From the NCBI RefSeq assembly GCF_013030985.1, contig NZ_WPYP01000001.1, positions 1-64,000 of the forward strand: a stretch of 64,000 nucleotides of DNA, written 5' to 3'. Position numbers and translations under genes: made by a program. This DNA is from Ruegeria arenilitoris (GTDB taxonomy: Bacteria; Pseudomonadota; Alphaproteobacteria; Rhodobacterales; Rhodobacteraceae). Under the pieces are notes generated by a model. It had not been told where the DNA came from and did no database searches. It saw only the letters and a program-made list of their open reading frames with translations. Of this stretch, positions 52,397-61,335 are shown in pieces (positions within the stretch are counted from its first letter, which is position 1; every line of letters starts with the position of its first letter).

Positions 52397-52834
52397 ATGC
52401 TGAGCCTTGTTTCCGCAGACTTCAAGGACATCCAGGATGCCATTGTATTTGATGGGGAATGCGTCCTGTGTTCGGGGTTCTTTCGCTTTATGCTGGCGCG
52501 GGATAAGGCGCAGCGTTTCAAGTTTGCAACGGCGCAATCTCCTTTGGGGCAACGGTTGTACAGCGAACTTGGCCTGCCAACGCGGGACTTCGAAACCAAT
52601 CTGGTCATCGTCAACGGCCAAGTGCATCAGCGTCTGGATGCTTTTGCCGCCGCGATGAAGGGCCTGCCCGGGGGCTGGTCGGTCCTGTCCCTGTGCAGAT
52701 TTCTGCCCGGTTGGATCAAGAACCCGCTGTACCACTCGATTGCGAAAAACAGATACAAGATCTTCGGGCGCACGCAGACCTGTATGGTCCCGGACGCCGC
52801 GCTACGGGCCCGGTTTCTGCCCGAGGGGTTCTGA
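52397..52834 (+). CDS. DCC-family thiol-disulfide oxidoreductase-like protein (DUF393)
   Basis: A 145-residue soluble protein. The hallmark DGECVLCSG near residues 19-27 holds a CxxC redox pair and follows a beta strand (AIVFDGEC), as in the DCC family. IAKNRYKIFG near the C-terminus is the second family block. The function in cells is unknown; a thioredoxin-like fold is assumed from the family. It is followed directly by the DUF4166 gene, whose GTG lies at its stop. Confidence 0.85.
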   Translation: MLSLVSADFKDIQDAIVFDGECVLCSGFFRFMLARDKAQRFKFATAQSPLGQRLYSELGLPTRDFETNLVIVNGQVHQRLDAFAAAMKGLPGGWSVLSLCRFLPGWIKNPLYHSIAKNRYKIFGRTQTCMVPDAALRARFLPEGF

Positions 52835-53383
52835 GTGCAACCTGATCCCTTTTTGCAATCCCTGCCTTCCGGGGCTGATGTACCCGCCGCTGTTCGGCGC
52901 TTGCACGAGGCTCCGGGCCTTTACGCCGGACGATGCAGTGTTGTCGGGGGCAGGGGGTGGCTGGTCGCATGGGCCTTGCGTCTTGGGCGCTTCCCGCGGG
53001 ACGCCAGCGACATCCCGGTGCAGATCAGAATCGACCGTAACGGGCATGAATGGCAATGGGTTCGGGATTTTGACGGTCACACCACGCGATCCCGGCTGAC
53101 TTTTGATCACGGAGCTGAATGTGTTCGTGAACAAATGGGCTGGCTGTCCATTTGGATGGTGCCCGAAATCACTGATAGCCGTCTGCTGATCCATATCCGA
53201 CGTCTCAGCGTGATGGGGTTGCGCTGTCCCGCTTTTTTGCTGCCGCGCTCGTCAACCGTGGAGTGGCAGGACGAAACAGGGCATTTCTGTTTCGACGTTT
53301 CGGCTGACATGCCGGTGTTGGGTCCGTTGATCCGGTATCGCGGCTGGCTGGCACCCGTTCACGACACGCCGCGTCCGGGCTGA
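52835..53383 (+). CDS. DUF4166-domain protein
   Basis: A 182-residue protein that starts at GTG 52835 directly after the DCC stop, with GAGGGG upstream. The pattern LHEAPGLYAGRCSVVGGRGW, WQWVRDFDGHTTRSRL and LGPLIRYRGWLAP matches the DUF4166 family, which often accompanies DCC-family and short-chain oxidoreductase genes. No catalytic residues are known. It is translationally coupled to the DCC gene and probably acts with it. Confidence 0.78.
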   Translation: MQPDPFLQSLPSGADVPAAVRRLHEAPGLYAGRCSVVGGRGWLVAWALRLGRFPRDASDIPVQIRIDRNGHEWQWVRDFDGHTTRSRLTFDHGAECVREQMGWLSIWMVPEITDSRLLIHIRRLSVMGLRCPAFLLPRSSTVEWQDETGHFCFDVSADMPVLGPLIRYRGWLAPVHDTPRPG

Positions 53384-53461
53384 ATTCATCGTGAAGCGGT
53401 GTTGTCTGATTTTAGGGTAAACTAGGTCAATACTTACCTCGAAAAAGGAAAGAGTATTCTT

Positions 53462-53863
53462 ATGGAAAAGGTTATGACTTGCGCAGCGTTTGCGGTGATT
53501 GTGTTGTGCTCTACAGCGTCGGCCTCGTTCGCTCGATTTGGATATCAGACCGTTGCTATGAGCCAAACGGAGTTTGAAGTGATCCCAAGAGGGCGCACAG
53601 ATGTGGATGGGTATTGGTGCGCGGCGTCTGACTTTGCCCGCAGAACGCTGGGGGCCAGCTGGCAGCAGCGTTTATATGTCAAGCGCGGCTATGGTCCAAG
53701 CGAAACGACAGGCCGCAGAACGGCCGTGCAGTTCTCGCTTACACCACCTGCGGGCGCTCCGCAGCAAAGCAGTGGTGTTTTTACGTCAGGATTTCAGCCG
53801 GGGTTCAGTATGTCCGTTTCCGCCGCCAATGGCCGGTGCAATGTCCGACCCATCATCGACTGA
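53462..53863 (+). CDS. Small exported protein
   Basis: A 133-residue protein with a signal peptide (about residues 1-24, MTCAAFAVIVLCSTASASFA). The mature part has two cysteines (Cys53 in YWCAASDF, Cys126 in GRCNVRP) that could form a disulfide, and a Ser/Gly-rich C-terminus. AAAAGGAAAG lies before the ATG. No family recognised. It lies 18 bp before the YjbQ-like gene on the same strand. Confidence 0.65.
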   Translation: MEKVMTCAAFAVIVLCSTASASFARFGYQTVAMSQTEFEVIPRGRTDVDGYWCAASDFARRTLGASWQQRLYVKRGYGPSETTGRRTAVQFSLTPPAGAPQQSSGVFTSGFQPGFSMSVSAANGRCNVRPIID

Positions 53864-53881
53864 AGTAGGGTTACGGCCTTG

Positions 53882-54295
53882 ATGCAGACCGAGTTTACAA
53901 TTTCAACGCAGGGTCCGGGTCTTTACGAGTTTACCTCGGACGTGCGCCAATGGCTGAACTCGGCCGGGGCCGGTGGGTTGCTGACGCTGTTTGTGCGTCA
54001 TACCTCCTGCTCGCTGGTCATTCAGGAAAACGCGGACCCCGAAGTGCAGACGGATTTGCGCGCCTTTTTCGATCGGCTGGTGCCACCCTCGGATCACCCG
54101 GCGATGGCGTATCTGCGGCACACCTATGAAGGCCCGGACGACATGCCCGCCCATATCAAGGCCGCGCTCTTGCCTGTGTCGCTGTCGATCCCCGTTATGT
54201 CCGGGCGCCCCGTACTGGGAACGTGGCAAGGCATCTATCTGTTCGAACACCGTACCGCACCGCACCATCGAAAGGTGGCGGCGCATTTCGCATAG
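53882..54295 (+). CDS. YjbQ/UPF0047-family protein
   Basis: A 137-residue protein of the YjbQ family, annotated in some databases as secondary thiamine-phosphate synthase. Conserved blocks are LLTLFVRHTSCSLVIQENAD and GTWQGIYLFEHR, with HTSCS and H-x-R residues at the putative active site. A TTG one codon upstream is also in frame. Thiamin-phosphate synthase activity was detected for the E. coli protein, but the physiological role is unsettled. Confidence 0.88.
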   Translation: MQTEFTISTQGPGLYEFTSDVRQWLNSAGAGGLLTLFVRHTSCSLVIQENADPEVQTDLRAFFDRLVPPSDHPAMAYLRHTYEGPDDMPAHIKAALLPVSLSIPVMSGRPVLGTWQGIYLFEHRTAPHHRKVAAHFA

Positions 54296-54354
54296 ATTCA
54301 CGATATAGCGGTGGAAAATTCCGACTACCCAAATCCTAGCGGCTACCCTATAGT

Positions 54355-54363
54355 TGTGGATAA
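54355..54363 (-). promoter_or_regulatory. Perfect DnaA box upstream of nrdR
   Basis: TGTGGATAA on the plus strand, i.e. the consensus TTATCCACA on the minus strand, 54 bp before the nrdR ATG. A single 9-mer match can arise by chance, but the position in the promoter region of the ribonucleotide-reductase regulator is suggestive. Confidence 0.4.
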
Positions 54364-54416
54364 GTAAGCCGCATAGCTTACAAAAAGAGGCCGAACAAGG
54401 GACGAGGAGACGGCGG

Positions 54417-54887
54417 ATGCGCTGCCCGTTTTGCGGAAATATCGACACTCAGGTCAAAGATTCACGCCCGGCAGAGGATCACGTCGCGATCCGCCGACGC
54501 CGGTTTTGTCCCGCATGTGGGGGGCGGTTCACCACGTATGAACGCGTGCAGCTGCGCGATCTGGTGGTAATCAAAACCAATGGAAAACGCGAAGATTTCG
54601 ACCGGGACAAACTGGAACGCTCGATCCGGATCTCGATGCAGAAGCGCCCGATTGAACCGGATCGGATCGACCAGATGATCTCTGGTATCGTGCGGCGTCT
54701 GGAAAGCATGGGGGAAACCGATATCCCCTCCAGCAAGATCGGCGAGATCGTCATGGAAGCTCTGGCGCGGATCGACACCGTGGCCTATGTTCGTTTTGCA
54801 AGTGTGTACAAGAATTTCCAGGCGGCCGATGATTTCGAGGAATTTGTCCACGAACTGCGACCGCCGCAGCCTTCGACGGACGAGTGA
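54417..54887 (+). CDS. nrdR: Transcriptional repressor NrdR
   Basis: A 156-residue regulator of ribonucleotide reductase genes. The zinc ribbon is [15 protein letters not shown] with FCPACGGRF, followed by the ATP-cone domain ([20 protein letters not shown]) that senses ATP/dATP. The frame is open 21 codons upstream, but GAGGAG lies before ATG 54417. It is the first gene of the nrdR-rib-nusB cluster; its stop overlaps the ribD start. Confidence 0.95.
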   Translation: MRCPFCGNIDTQVKDSRPAEDHVAIRRRRFCPACGGRFTTYERVQLRDLVVIKTNGKREDFDRDKLERSIRISMQKRPIEPDRIDQMISGIVRRLESMGETDIPSSKIGEIVMEALARIDTVAYVRFASVYKNFQAADDFEEFVHELRPPQPSTDE

Positions 54888-55984
54888 GCGAAACTGATAA
54901 GCGATACATGGCGCTGGCCTTATCATTGGGTCAGCGCGGTCAGGGCACGTGTTGGCCCAACCCGGCTGTGGGTTGCGTCATTGTGCGTGATGGTCGGATC
55001 GTCGGGCGCGGCTGGACCCAGCCAGGTGGTCGTCCGCATGGCGAAACTCAGGCGCTGGCACAGGCTGGTGAGTCTGCGCGCGGGGCGACGGCCTATGTCT
55101 CGCTGGAGCCCTGTTCCCATCACGGTCAGACCCCCCCATGTGCCGAGGCGCTGATCAAGGCCGGTGTGTCGCGGGTGGTTTCGGCGATTGAGGACAGCGA
55201 TCCGCGTGTGGCCGGGCAGGGCTTTGCCATGCTGCGCGAGGCCGGGATCGAGGTCACTACCGGCGTTCTGGCCGATCAGGCCGCGCGGGACCACGCCGGG
55301 TTCTTTCTGAAGACGGAACAGGGGCGGCCATTCGTAACACTTAAGCTGGCCAGCAGTTTCGACGGGCGGATCGCAACCTCCAGCGGTCACAGCAAATGGA
55401 TCACTGGGCCAATAGCGCGCCGCGCAGTCCACGCCATGCGCGCGCGGCATGATGCAGTGATGGTGGGGGCAGGAACGGCGCGGGCGGATGACCCATCGTT
55501 GACGGTCCGAGATCTGGGTATCGAAGCGCAACCGGTGCGGGTTGTCGTCTCACGCCATCTGGACATCCCGCTGATGGGGCAACTGGCCCGCACTGCATCG
55601 CAGATACCGGTCTGGCTCTGCCATGGCCCATCCCCGGACCCCGAGCGCGCCCGCGCGTGGGAAGGGCTGGGCGCACGTCTGATCCCTTGTGCGTTGGAAG
55701 AGCATCACATTGATGCCGCCGACCTGCTGCAGCAGTTGGGGCAGGCCGGGCTGACGCGCGTCTTTTGCGAAGGTGGATCGGCGCTCGCTGCGTCTTTGCT
55801 GGCCGATGATCTTGTGGATGAACTGGTGGGATTCAGTGCGGGTCTGACAATCGGGGCCGAGGGTCTGTCAGCCATCGGATCGCTAGGCTTGGAAACACTG
55901 GACGCGGCCCCGAGGTTCGAGTTGATCGAAGCTCGTGCCGTCGGGCCGGATGTACTGCATCGTTGGGCGCGGTCGCTGCGCTAA
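54884..55984 (+). CDS. ribD: Riboflavin biosynthesis deaminase/reductase RibD
   Basis: A 366-residue bifunctional enzyme: deaminase then reductase, steps two and three of riboflavin synthesis. The deaminase zinc site is [10 protein letters not shown] with [17 protein letters not shown]. The reductase domain starts near residue 145 ([20 protein letters not shown]), with [20 protein letters not shown] as the NADPH-binding part. The GTG at 54884 overlaps the nrdR stop; ATG 54908 is a possible alternative. The stop overlaps the convergent kpsC-like gene by four bases. Confidence 0.93.
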   Translation: MSETDKRYMALALSLGQRGQGTCWPNPAVGCVIVRDGRIVGRGWTQPGGRPHGETQALAQAGESARGATAYVSLEPCSHHGQTPPCAEALIKAGVSRVVSAIEDSDPRVAGQGFAMLREAGIEVTTGVLADQAARDHAGFFLKTEQGRPFVTLKLASSFDGRIATSSGHSKWITGPIARRAVHAMRARHDAVMVGAGTARADDPSLTVRDLGIEAQPVRVVVSRHLDIPLMGQLARTASQIPVWLCHGPSPDPERARAWEGLGARLIPCALEEHHIDAADLLQQLGQAGLTRVFCEGGSALAASLLADDLVDELVGFSAGLTIGAEGLSAIGSLGLETLDAAPRFELIEARAVGPDVLHRWARSLR

Positions 55985-57981
55985 CGGCGGCGCCACAGAT
56001 GCGCGTGCGTGGCAAATGCGCCCTGCAATTTCGATAGCAGACGGAGGGGTCGACCGCCTTGGCGGTCAAACCCTTCGGTCAGGCGTTGCACCGCAACCTC
56101 GACAGGGCAGGGTTGTCCGGTGACCGGGTCCATATAGCGTGGATAGTCGATCAGGGCCGCATGCACCAATCCCAGCATCAAAGGTCGCGCCCCCCGCCGC
56201 ACCGGGACCGTTCCCAGATCTTGCGTCAGCCCCCAGCCAGCATAGAAAGGCGCGCCAAGCGTGGTAACGCGAACCCCGCGCAACAGGGCCTCGAACCCAA
56301 GCAGAGAGGTCATGGTCCAGACCTCCTGCACCTGCGGCAGCAGGGCAGCAGGATCGGTGTTTCTGGCGATTACGTCGGCAAGGCTTTCGTCTTCGATTTC
56401 TCCTTCGCGCAGCCCGGCTTCGACATCGGGGTGCGGCTTGTAGATCAGGATCGCATTCGGGTTCGCCTCGCGCGTTGCACGCAGCAGGTCAGTGTTGGTG
56501 CGCACCGTGGTGGTGCCCAACAGGATCGAGGCATCGTCGTGTACCTGACCAGACACAAGAATGCGGTGTCCTTGGGGCAAGTCGGGGGTAGCACCTTCGG
56601 TGTTGTATTTGCTGAGTTGACCCGCAAGGATCTGCGCCACCAGACGCTCGGCCCGCAGTTCCTGATCCGGGCGCAGGGTTTCACGGGCTGCGATCATTTC
56701 CTCCAGCCTGCTGGGGTGTGTCGGGTCGTAATAGATGCCCAGATCATCGGTCGCCAGCGACAGGGGCGGCACCAGACTTGCGCCCAGCCCGCGAGACCGC
56801 AGAAACCCGTCTTCGATCCGGGTCGCGTCTTCGGCACCACGGGCGTGGCTGGCCCAAACCATATGCGGGCGGTCAGCCACTTCCGGAGGTTCAGAGGTAA
56901 ACCTGATCTTCTTCTCGCGCCCGAACATCTGCTGTAGGTGCTTGCGCTTCCACAGGCGCATTCCCGACGCGGTCCATCCCTTGTGGTCCTGCCGCCACGC
57001 GCGCGTTTGCGCCTCAAGCGTGTCCAGAACGGTTTCCAACTCGCACAGTTTGTCCCCAAACGGGTCATACCAAGTGGGGTACAGGATCATCGCCGCTGCA
57101 AACAGCTGCGCCCGGGTCAGGTTGCGCTGGCGGCGCGGAAAGTGCTCTTCGTCCTGTGTCAGGCCCCATCCTGCATAGAAAGGCTGGCCAAAGACACGCG
57201 GTTTGTGCCCGGCCAAAATCGCCTCGAACCCAAATTGCGACGACAGGGTGTAGACGCCCGTTGCGCCTTCCAGCAGGGTCCAGGGGCTGATGGGCGTATC
57301 GATGAACGAGATCCTGTCGGACAGGTCCTGATCCGAGAAATATCCGCTTCGATGTCCTGCGACAGTCTCCGGATGCGTCTTGATCAGAATGTGCGCGCCG
57401 GGGTTTTCCTCTTGGGCCATGACCAGCATTTCACGGAAACGGGCGTAGTCGCCCTTGCTGGCAACCACCGAGGCATCGTCGTGCGCCTGATCAACCACCA
57501 GAACATAGCCGGGGTCGGGGGGCGGCAAGGTAGGGTCGACCGCCGAATACTTGCTCAGGTGCAATTCGCGCACTCGTTCAATGCCATATCTGGCCCGGTT
57601 CAGCAGCGCGGTGTCGTCCAACGGATGCGTGGACAGTAACGTCTCGAGATCGGAAGGCTGCGCCGGGTCGAAATGCACGCCGGACCGGTCCAGCAGAAGG
57701 CCCAGTGGGGGCTCGCCAGCCCGCCCTGGATGCAGAGACCGTAGAAAGGCATCCTCGACCCGCAGAACCGGTGCCTTGTGCCGAGCCGCAATGGTCAGGC
57801 CGCGATGGGCCGTCGGACTGTTGCCCCAAACGCCGACGACATCCCCTTCGCCGGGAAAGCCCAGTCGGATGTCATAGCCCGAGAGGTTCAGGATACGCCG
57901 CACACGGCGCTGGGTCAGGAAGCCACCATTGTAGACATACAGCCGGGCGCGCTGAGTCCCGGCTGCTGCGTCGGGTTGCAT
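55981..57981 (-). CDS. kpsC: Capsule polysaccharide biosynthesis protein, KpsC-like
   Basis: A 666-residue protein with two tandem copies of the capsule-synthesis domain, as in KpsC, which adds the beta-Kdo linker to the lipid anchor of group 2 capsules. The block FYAGWGLTQD occurs once in each half, and ILIKTHPE / ILIYKPHPD are the equivalent repeat blocks. ATG 57981 overlaps the stop of the Wza-like gene (TGATG). The frame is open 25 codons upstream into that gene. Confidence 0.85.
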   Translation of the reverse strand: MQPDAAAGTQRARLYVYNGGFLTQRRVRRILNLSGYDIRLGFPGEGDVVGVWGNSPTAHRGLTIAARHKAPVLRVEDAFLRSLHPGRAGEPPLGLLLDRSGVHFDPAQPSDLETLLSTHPLDDTALLNRARYGIERVRELHLSKYSAVDPTLPPPDPGYVLVVDQAHDDASVVASKGDYARFREMLVMAQEENPGAHILIKTHPETVAGHRSGYFSDQDLSDRISFIDTPISPWTLLEGATGVYTLSSQFGFEAILAGHKPRVFGQPFYAGWGLTQDEEHFPRRQRNLTRAQLFAAAMILYPTWYDPFGDKLCELETVLDTLEAQTRAWRQDHKGWTASGMRLWKRKHLQQMFGREKKIRFTSEPPEVADRPHMVWASHARGAEDATRIEDGFLRSRGLGASLVPPLSLATDDLGIYYDPTHPSRLEEMIAARETLRPDQELRAERLVAQILAGQLSKYNTEGATPDLPQGHRILVSGQVHDDASILLGTTTVRTNTDLLRATREANPNAILIYKPHPDVEAGLREGEIEDESLADVIARNTDPAALLPQVQEVWTMTSLLGFEALLRGVRVTTLGAPFYAGWGLTQDLGTVPVRRGARPLMLGLVHAALIDYPRYMDPVTGQPCPVEVAVQRLTEGFDRQGGRPLRLLSKLQGAFATHAHLWRRR

Positions 57982-59111
57982 CAGCCGCCCGTCAGTGTGG
58001 TGACATTTGCAAGCGGCGTCAGGCCGCCCGCGATCAGCGAGATCGACTTGCTCCACTGTGCATACGGCGCTTCGGTGACATAGATCGTGTCATCGTCTCG
58101 AATGACGAAGTCCCGTGCGATGAACAGCCCGTTGGGCGCAGTGAGGTTCAGCAGATAGATCATGCGTTGATCGCCCTGCAAATCTTGGCGCCCCATGACC
58201 GAGCGGGCGATGTCCTGCCGCTCCTTGCGCAGAACGAAGATACCGGTCGGGTCCGAGGACAGCGATTGCAGCCCGCCCACCTGAGCCAGGGCCTCAAGCG
58301 CGGTCAGGTCCTGTGTGTCAAAGGCCACACGAGATTGGCCTGTCGCCCCCAGCGCGATGTAAGACCGGCTGTCCGCCTCAACCAGAATGCGGTCGCCGCC
58401 GCGCAGCGCAACATCCAGCCTGGGGTTGCGGAACAGGTCGTCATACCAGACGGTCCCGCGTTCGTTGCCGCGGATCAGCGTCACAAGTGCGATATCCGAA
58501 CCAACGGCGACGCCACCGGCTTGCGATAGCATTCCAAGCAAGGTTCGGCTGGGTCGTTCGATCGGATACACGCCCGGCGCACTGATTTCCCCGGACAGCG
58601 AGACAGTCGAACCATTGCCTGCAGTGCGGCGCACTTCGACTTGTGGGTCGGGTGTCTGGTCCTGCAGTTTGCTGGTGATCAACTGGCGCAGTTGCTCGGG
58701 CGTGTTGCCGGCTGCGCGAATACGTCCGGCATAGGGCACAAAGATGAACCCGTCGCTGTCCACCTGTACCTCCGCAAGCGAAGTGGCCGCGCTGAGTTCG
58801 CTGGACAGCAGACCATCATCAACGTTTTCCCAGATCGTCAGCCCCAGAATGTCGCCAGCCCGAACCGTATCCGCGGTCAGGTTCGGCGCGCTGCTGAAGG
58901 CGGCTGAAAATCCGTATTGGGGGACGGCTGAAGTCGCCTTTGTAACCCGATCATCAACCTCGACCACAAAGGCATTGCCGCCATTCGCTGTTGAACCTGA
59001 CAAAATTTCGGTCTTATTGGGGCCCGCTTTGGGAAGCTGGCACGCAGCCAGCAGGCCAATTGCGGCCACAAGGGACATCCCCCGTATCCATCGGATTGGA
59101 AAGCGCTGCAC
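57981..59111 (-). CDS. Polysaccharide export outer-membrane lipoprotein (Wza/KpsD-like)
   Basis: A 376-residue exported protein. Lipobox LAAC with lipidated Cys24 follows a signal sequence (VAAIGLLAAC). The polysaccharide export domain has VRAGDILGLTIWENVD, and SLBB-type blocks include VSLSGEISAPGVYPIERPSR and IYVTEAPYAQWSKSI. It is expected to form or contact the outer-membrane channel for capsule export. It is coupled to the kpsC-like gene. Confidence 0.87.
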   Translation of the reverse strand: MQRFPIRWIRGMSLVAAIGLLAACQLPKAGPNKTEILSGSTANGGNAFVVEVDDRVTKATSAVPQYGFSAAFSSAPNLTADTVRAGDILGLTIWENVDDGLLSSELSAATSLAEVQVDSDGFIFVPYAGRIRAAGNTPEQLRQLITSKLQDQTPDPQVEVRRTAGNGSTVSLSGEISAPGVYPIERPSRTLLGMLSQAGGVAVGSDIALVTLIRGNERGTVWYDDLFRNPRLDVALRGGDRILVEADSRSYIALGATGQSRVAFDTQDLTALEALAQVGGLQSLSSDPTGIFVLRKERQDIARSVMGRQDLQGDQRMIYLLNLTAPNGLFIARDFVIRDDDTIYVTEAPYAQWSKSISLIAGGLTPLANVTTLTGG

Positions 59112-59202
59112 TGCCGGTTATCCTCAGTCGTCTTTGTTTGGTCTTTTGTTTGGCGCAGGCTACCCGGTTCGCGCGACAACTTCTAGCGCCAACCGGCCTA
59201 TT

Positions 59203-60501
59203 TCACTCAACCACCTTCAACTGTGGCGTCAGCGCCTCGTTGTGGGTCAGGACCGATTGATAGGGGTCTTTGGCATCCAGCATCATGTCCGCCACGCCCC
59301 GCAATAATTGCCGCCGACCGCGCTGCGAATAGAAACCTCCGGGCAACTGGCTGGTTTTCAGCAGGAACTGGCGATAGCTTTGATAGGCCGCCTGGTCCGG
59401 CGGCATGGGGTCGGCAAAAAACGCGGCCAGCGGCTGGCGTGACACGAACTCGGGCTTGTCATAGACCGACCTGCCGAAAATGCGCAGAGGGATACCGCGC
59501 CACAGAACCTGCTGACCTGCGGTTGAGTTGATCGTGACGGCTGAATTGGCCCCATTCAAAAGCTTTGCGAGTTTACCGCCGGGCACATAGTGCACACGAT
59601 CTGCGATACCATGCGCCTTTGCCAGCTGACGCACGCGGCGGCGCAGGGGCTCGCGGTGGTTTTCAAGCGGGTGTTCCTTGACCACCAGCCGGTGATGCGC
59701 CGGGGCGCCATCCGCGAAGCCCTGAAAAACATCCTTTAGAAAGTCCGACATGCAGGAATAATTCGAGTGCGCCTGAACCGAGCTGTCATGCCCCAGTTGC
59801 AGCAGAACCAAGTGGTAGGGGTGCCCGTTGGCCAGCACCCTGGCCGTTGCCCAGCGGCGTTGAATTCGATGAAACGGCATCAGGGCCAAGCGTTTGAAAT
59901 ACAGCCTGAATTCCTTTGAAACCGGCAGGTCTCTGTGTCGCCTGAAGTTACGGTAGCGCCGGTTCAGAAACAGCACGAACCAGTGATACAGCGCACCATA
60001 GAAAATATGCTGCCGCATATCCCCCCAATGTGACGGCGGCGGTGGCACCTGCAAAACGGATTGATCCATTGCCTGCTGCATTTGCCCGACATCCAGCGAC
60101 ATCAGGCGCGAGTTGCCGTTCGAGCCGATCCGCTCATACGTCACCCACCAGGGGCGCAAGTAGCCTTCTTCGAAGACATGGACGGTAACGCCCTTGGCCT
60201 GGGCAACCTTCACGGCCTGGGCATGAACCGGACGTGTATCGCCATAGAGGACGATATCCGTGACACCCCGGTCGTCGATCAGTTCCGACAGCCGGTCCGG
60301 CCAGCGCTCGGGGGCATCGCGAAAGGGTATGTAGGATGATTTGTCGAACCAGAAGACCTGATCGCCCGCGTTGAAGCCGACGCGCCAGATCTCGGCCCCC
60401 GTCGAACGCAGCATCCGCGCGAGGCTGCTGAAGAACGGACCGTGTGGCCCCTGCAGAAACAGGAAGACTCGGCGTTTCGGGGCTGTTGTGGGGGATGACA
60501 T
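59203..60501 (-). CDS. kpsS: Capsule polysaccharide biosynthesis protein, KpsS-like
   Basis: A 432-residue cytoplasmic protein of the KpsS family, which adds the first Kdo to the lipid anchor. Blocks include FLFLQGPHGPFFSSLARMLR at the N-terminus, HVFEEGYLRPWWVTYERIG, VKEHPLENHREPLRRRVRQL and VTINSTAGQQVLWRGIPLRI. A TTG one codon upstream is in frame; ATG 60501 is preferred. It is the first gene of the three-gene capsule block. Confidence 0.87.
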   Translation of the reverse strand: MSSPTTAPKRRVFLFLQGPHGPFFSSLARMLRSTGAEIWRVGFNAGDQVFWFDKSSYIPFRDAPERWPDRLSELIDDRGVTDIVLYGDTRPVHAQAVKVAQAKGVTVHVFEEGYLRPWWVTYERIGSNGNSRLMSLDVGQMQQAMDQSVLQVPPPPSHWGDMRQHIFYGALYHWFVLFLNRRYRNFRRHRDLPVSKEFRLYFKRLALMPFHRIQRRWATARVLANGHPYHLVLLQLGHDSSVQAHSNYSCMSDFLKDVFQGFADGAPAHHRLVVKEHPLENHREPLRRRVRQLAKAHGIADRVHYVPGGKLAKLLNGANSAVTINSTAGQQVLWRGIPLRIFGRSVYDKPEFVSRQPLAAFFADPMPPDQAAYQSYRQFLLKTSQLPGGFYSQRGRRQLLRGVADMMLDAKDPYQSVLTHNEALTPQLKVVE

Positions 60502-60638
60502 CAATACTGCTCTGGCCGCTTGTTGATGAATTTATGCCCGTTTCGGTCATTTGCGGCAAGGTGGGGCTTGCCCGTAAGGCTGGTTGGGCTTACCTCGGCG
60601 GGGAACATTGAACCGGGTCAGGAATAAGGGTTAGCGGA

Positions 60639-61226
60639 ATGTTTACAGGGATCGTAACCGATGTGGGCACCGTCACCGAGCTGGATCAACAGGGCGATCT
60701 GCGGGCCCGGATCAAGACGGATTATGACACGGCAGGTATCGATATCGGCGCCTCGATCGCAAGCGATGGTGTCTGCCTGACCGTCATTGCACTGGGCGAT
60801 GACTGGTACGACGTTCAGATCAGCGCCGAGACGGTTTCGAAAACCAATCTCGACAACTGGACTGTCGGCAAGCGCGTCAATCTGGAGCGCGCCCTGAAGG
60901 TTGGTGACGAGCTGGGCGGGCATATCGTGTCGGGTCACGTGGACGGCGTGGCGGAAGTGGTTGCCGTTCAGGACGAAGGTGACAGCACTCGTGTTACCCT
61001 GCGCGCGCCCAAGGAACTGGCGCGGTTCATTGCGCCCAAGGGATCGGTTGCGCTGAACGGCACCTCTCTGACCGTTAACGATGTGGATGACTGTGACTTC
61101 GGGATCAACTTCATCCCGCACACCAAAGAGGTCACGACCTGGGGGGACGTTGCGGTCGGTGACAAGGTGAACCTTGAGATCGACACGCTGGCCCGCTACG
61201 TCGCGCGTCTGGCCGAGATGTCCTGA
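60639..61226 (+). CDS. ribE: Riboflavin synthase alpha subunit
   Basis: A 195-residue enzyme that converts two 6,7-dimethyl-8-ribityllumazines to riboflavin. The start MFTGIVTDVGTV is diagnostic. The two lumazine-binding repeats have SDGVCLTVIALG and LNGTSLTVNDVD, with HIVSGHVDGVAEV between. No FMN riboswitch pattern is visible upstream. It is separated from ribD by the opposite-strand capsule block. Confidence 0.95.
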   Translation: MFTGIVTDVGTVTELDQQGDLRARIKTDYDTAGIDIGASIASDGVCLTVIALGDDWYDVQISAETVSKTNLDNWTVGKRVNLERALKVGDELGGHIVSGHVDGVAEVVAVQDEGDSTRVTLRAPKELARFIAPKGSVALNGTSLTVNDVDDCDFGINFIPHTKEVTTWGDVAVGDKVNLEIDTLARYVARLAEMS

Positions 61227-61335
61227 GTTGCGCTGCAACGTCGCGTCCTGACCTGACCTTGCCGTCTGCGGGCTGGCCTTTGGGCGCGTCGTGGTCTATC
61301 CACCCGTTCAAACATGCTCTGCGAAAGGCTGCCTC

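Noticed and set aside
52075..52614. N-terminal extension of the AraC-family gene
   Set aside because: Open frame only; it overlaps the opposite DCC gene, lacks domain-like sequence and exceeds the family length.
54296..54416. NrdR box autoregulating nrdR
   Set aside because: No pair of sequences close to the NrdR-box consensus was found.
60502..60638. FMN riboswitch before ribE
   Set aside because: No RFN-element conserved blocks or fold could be seen.
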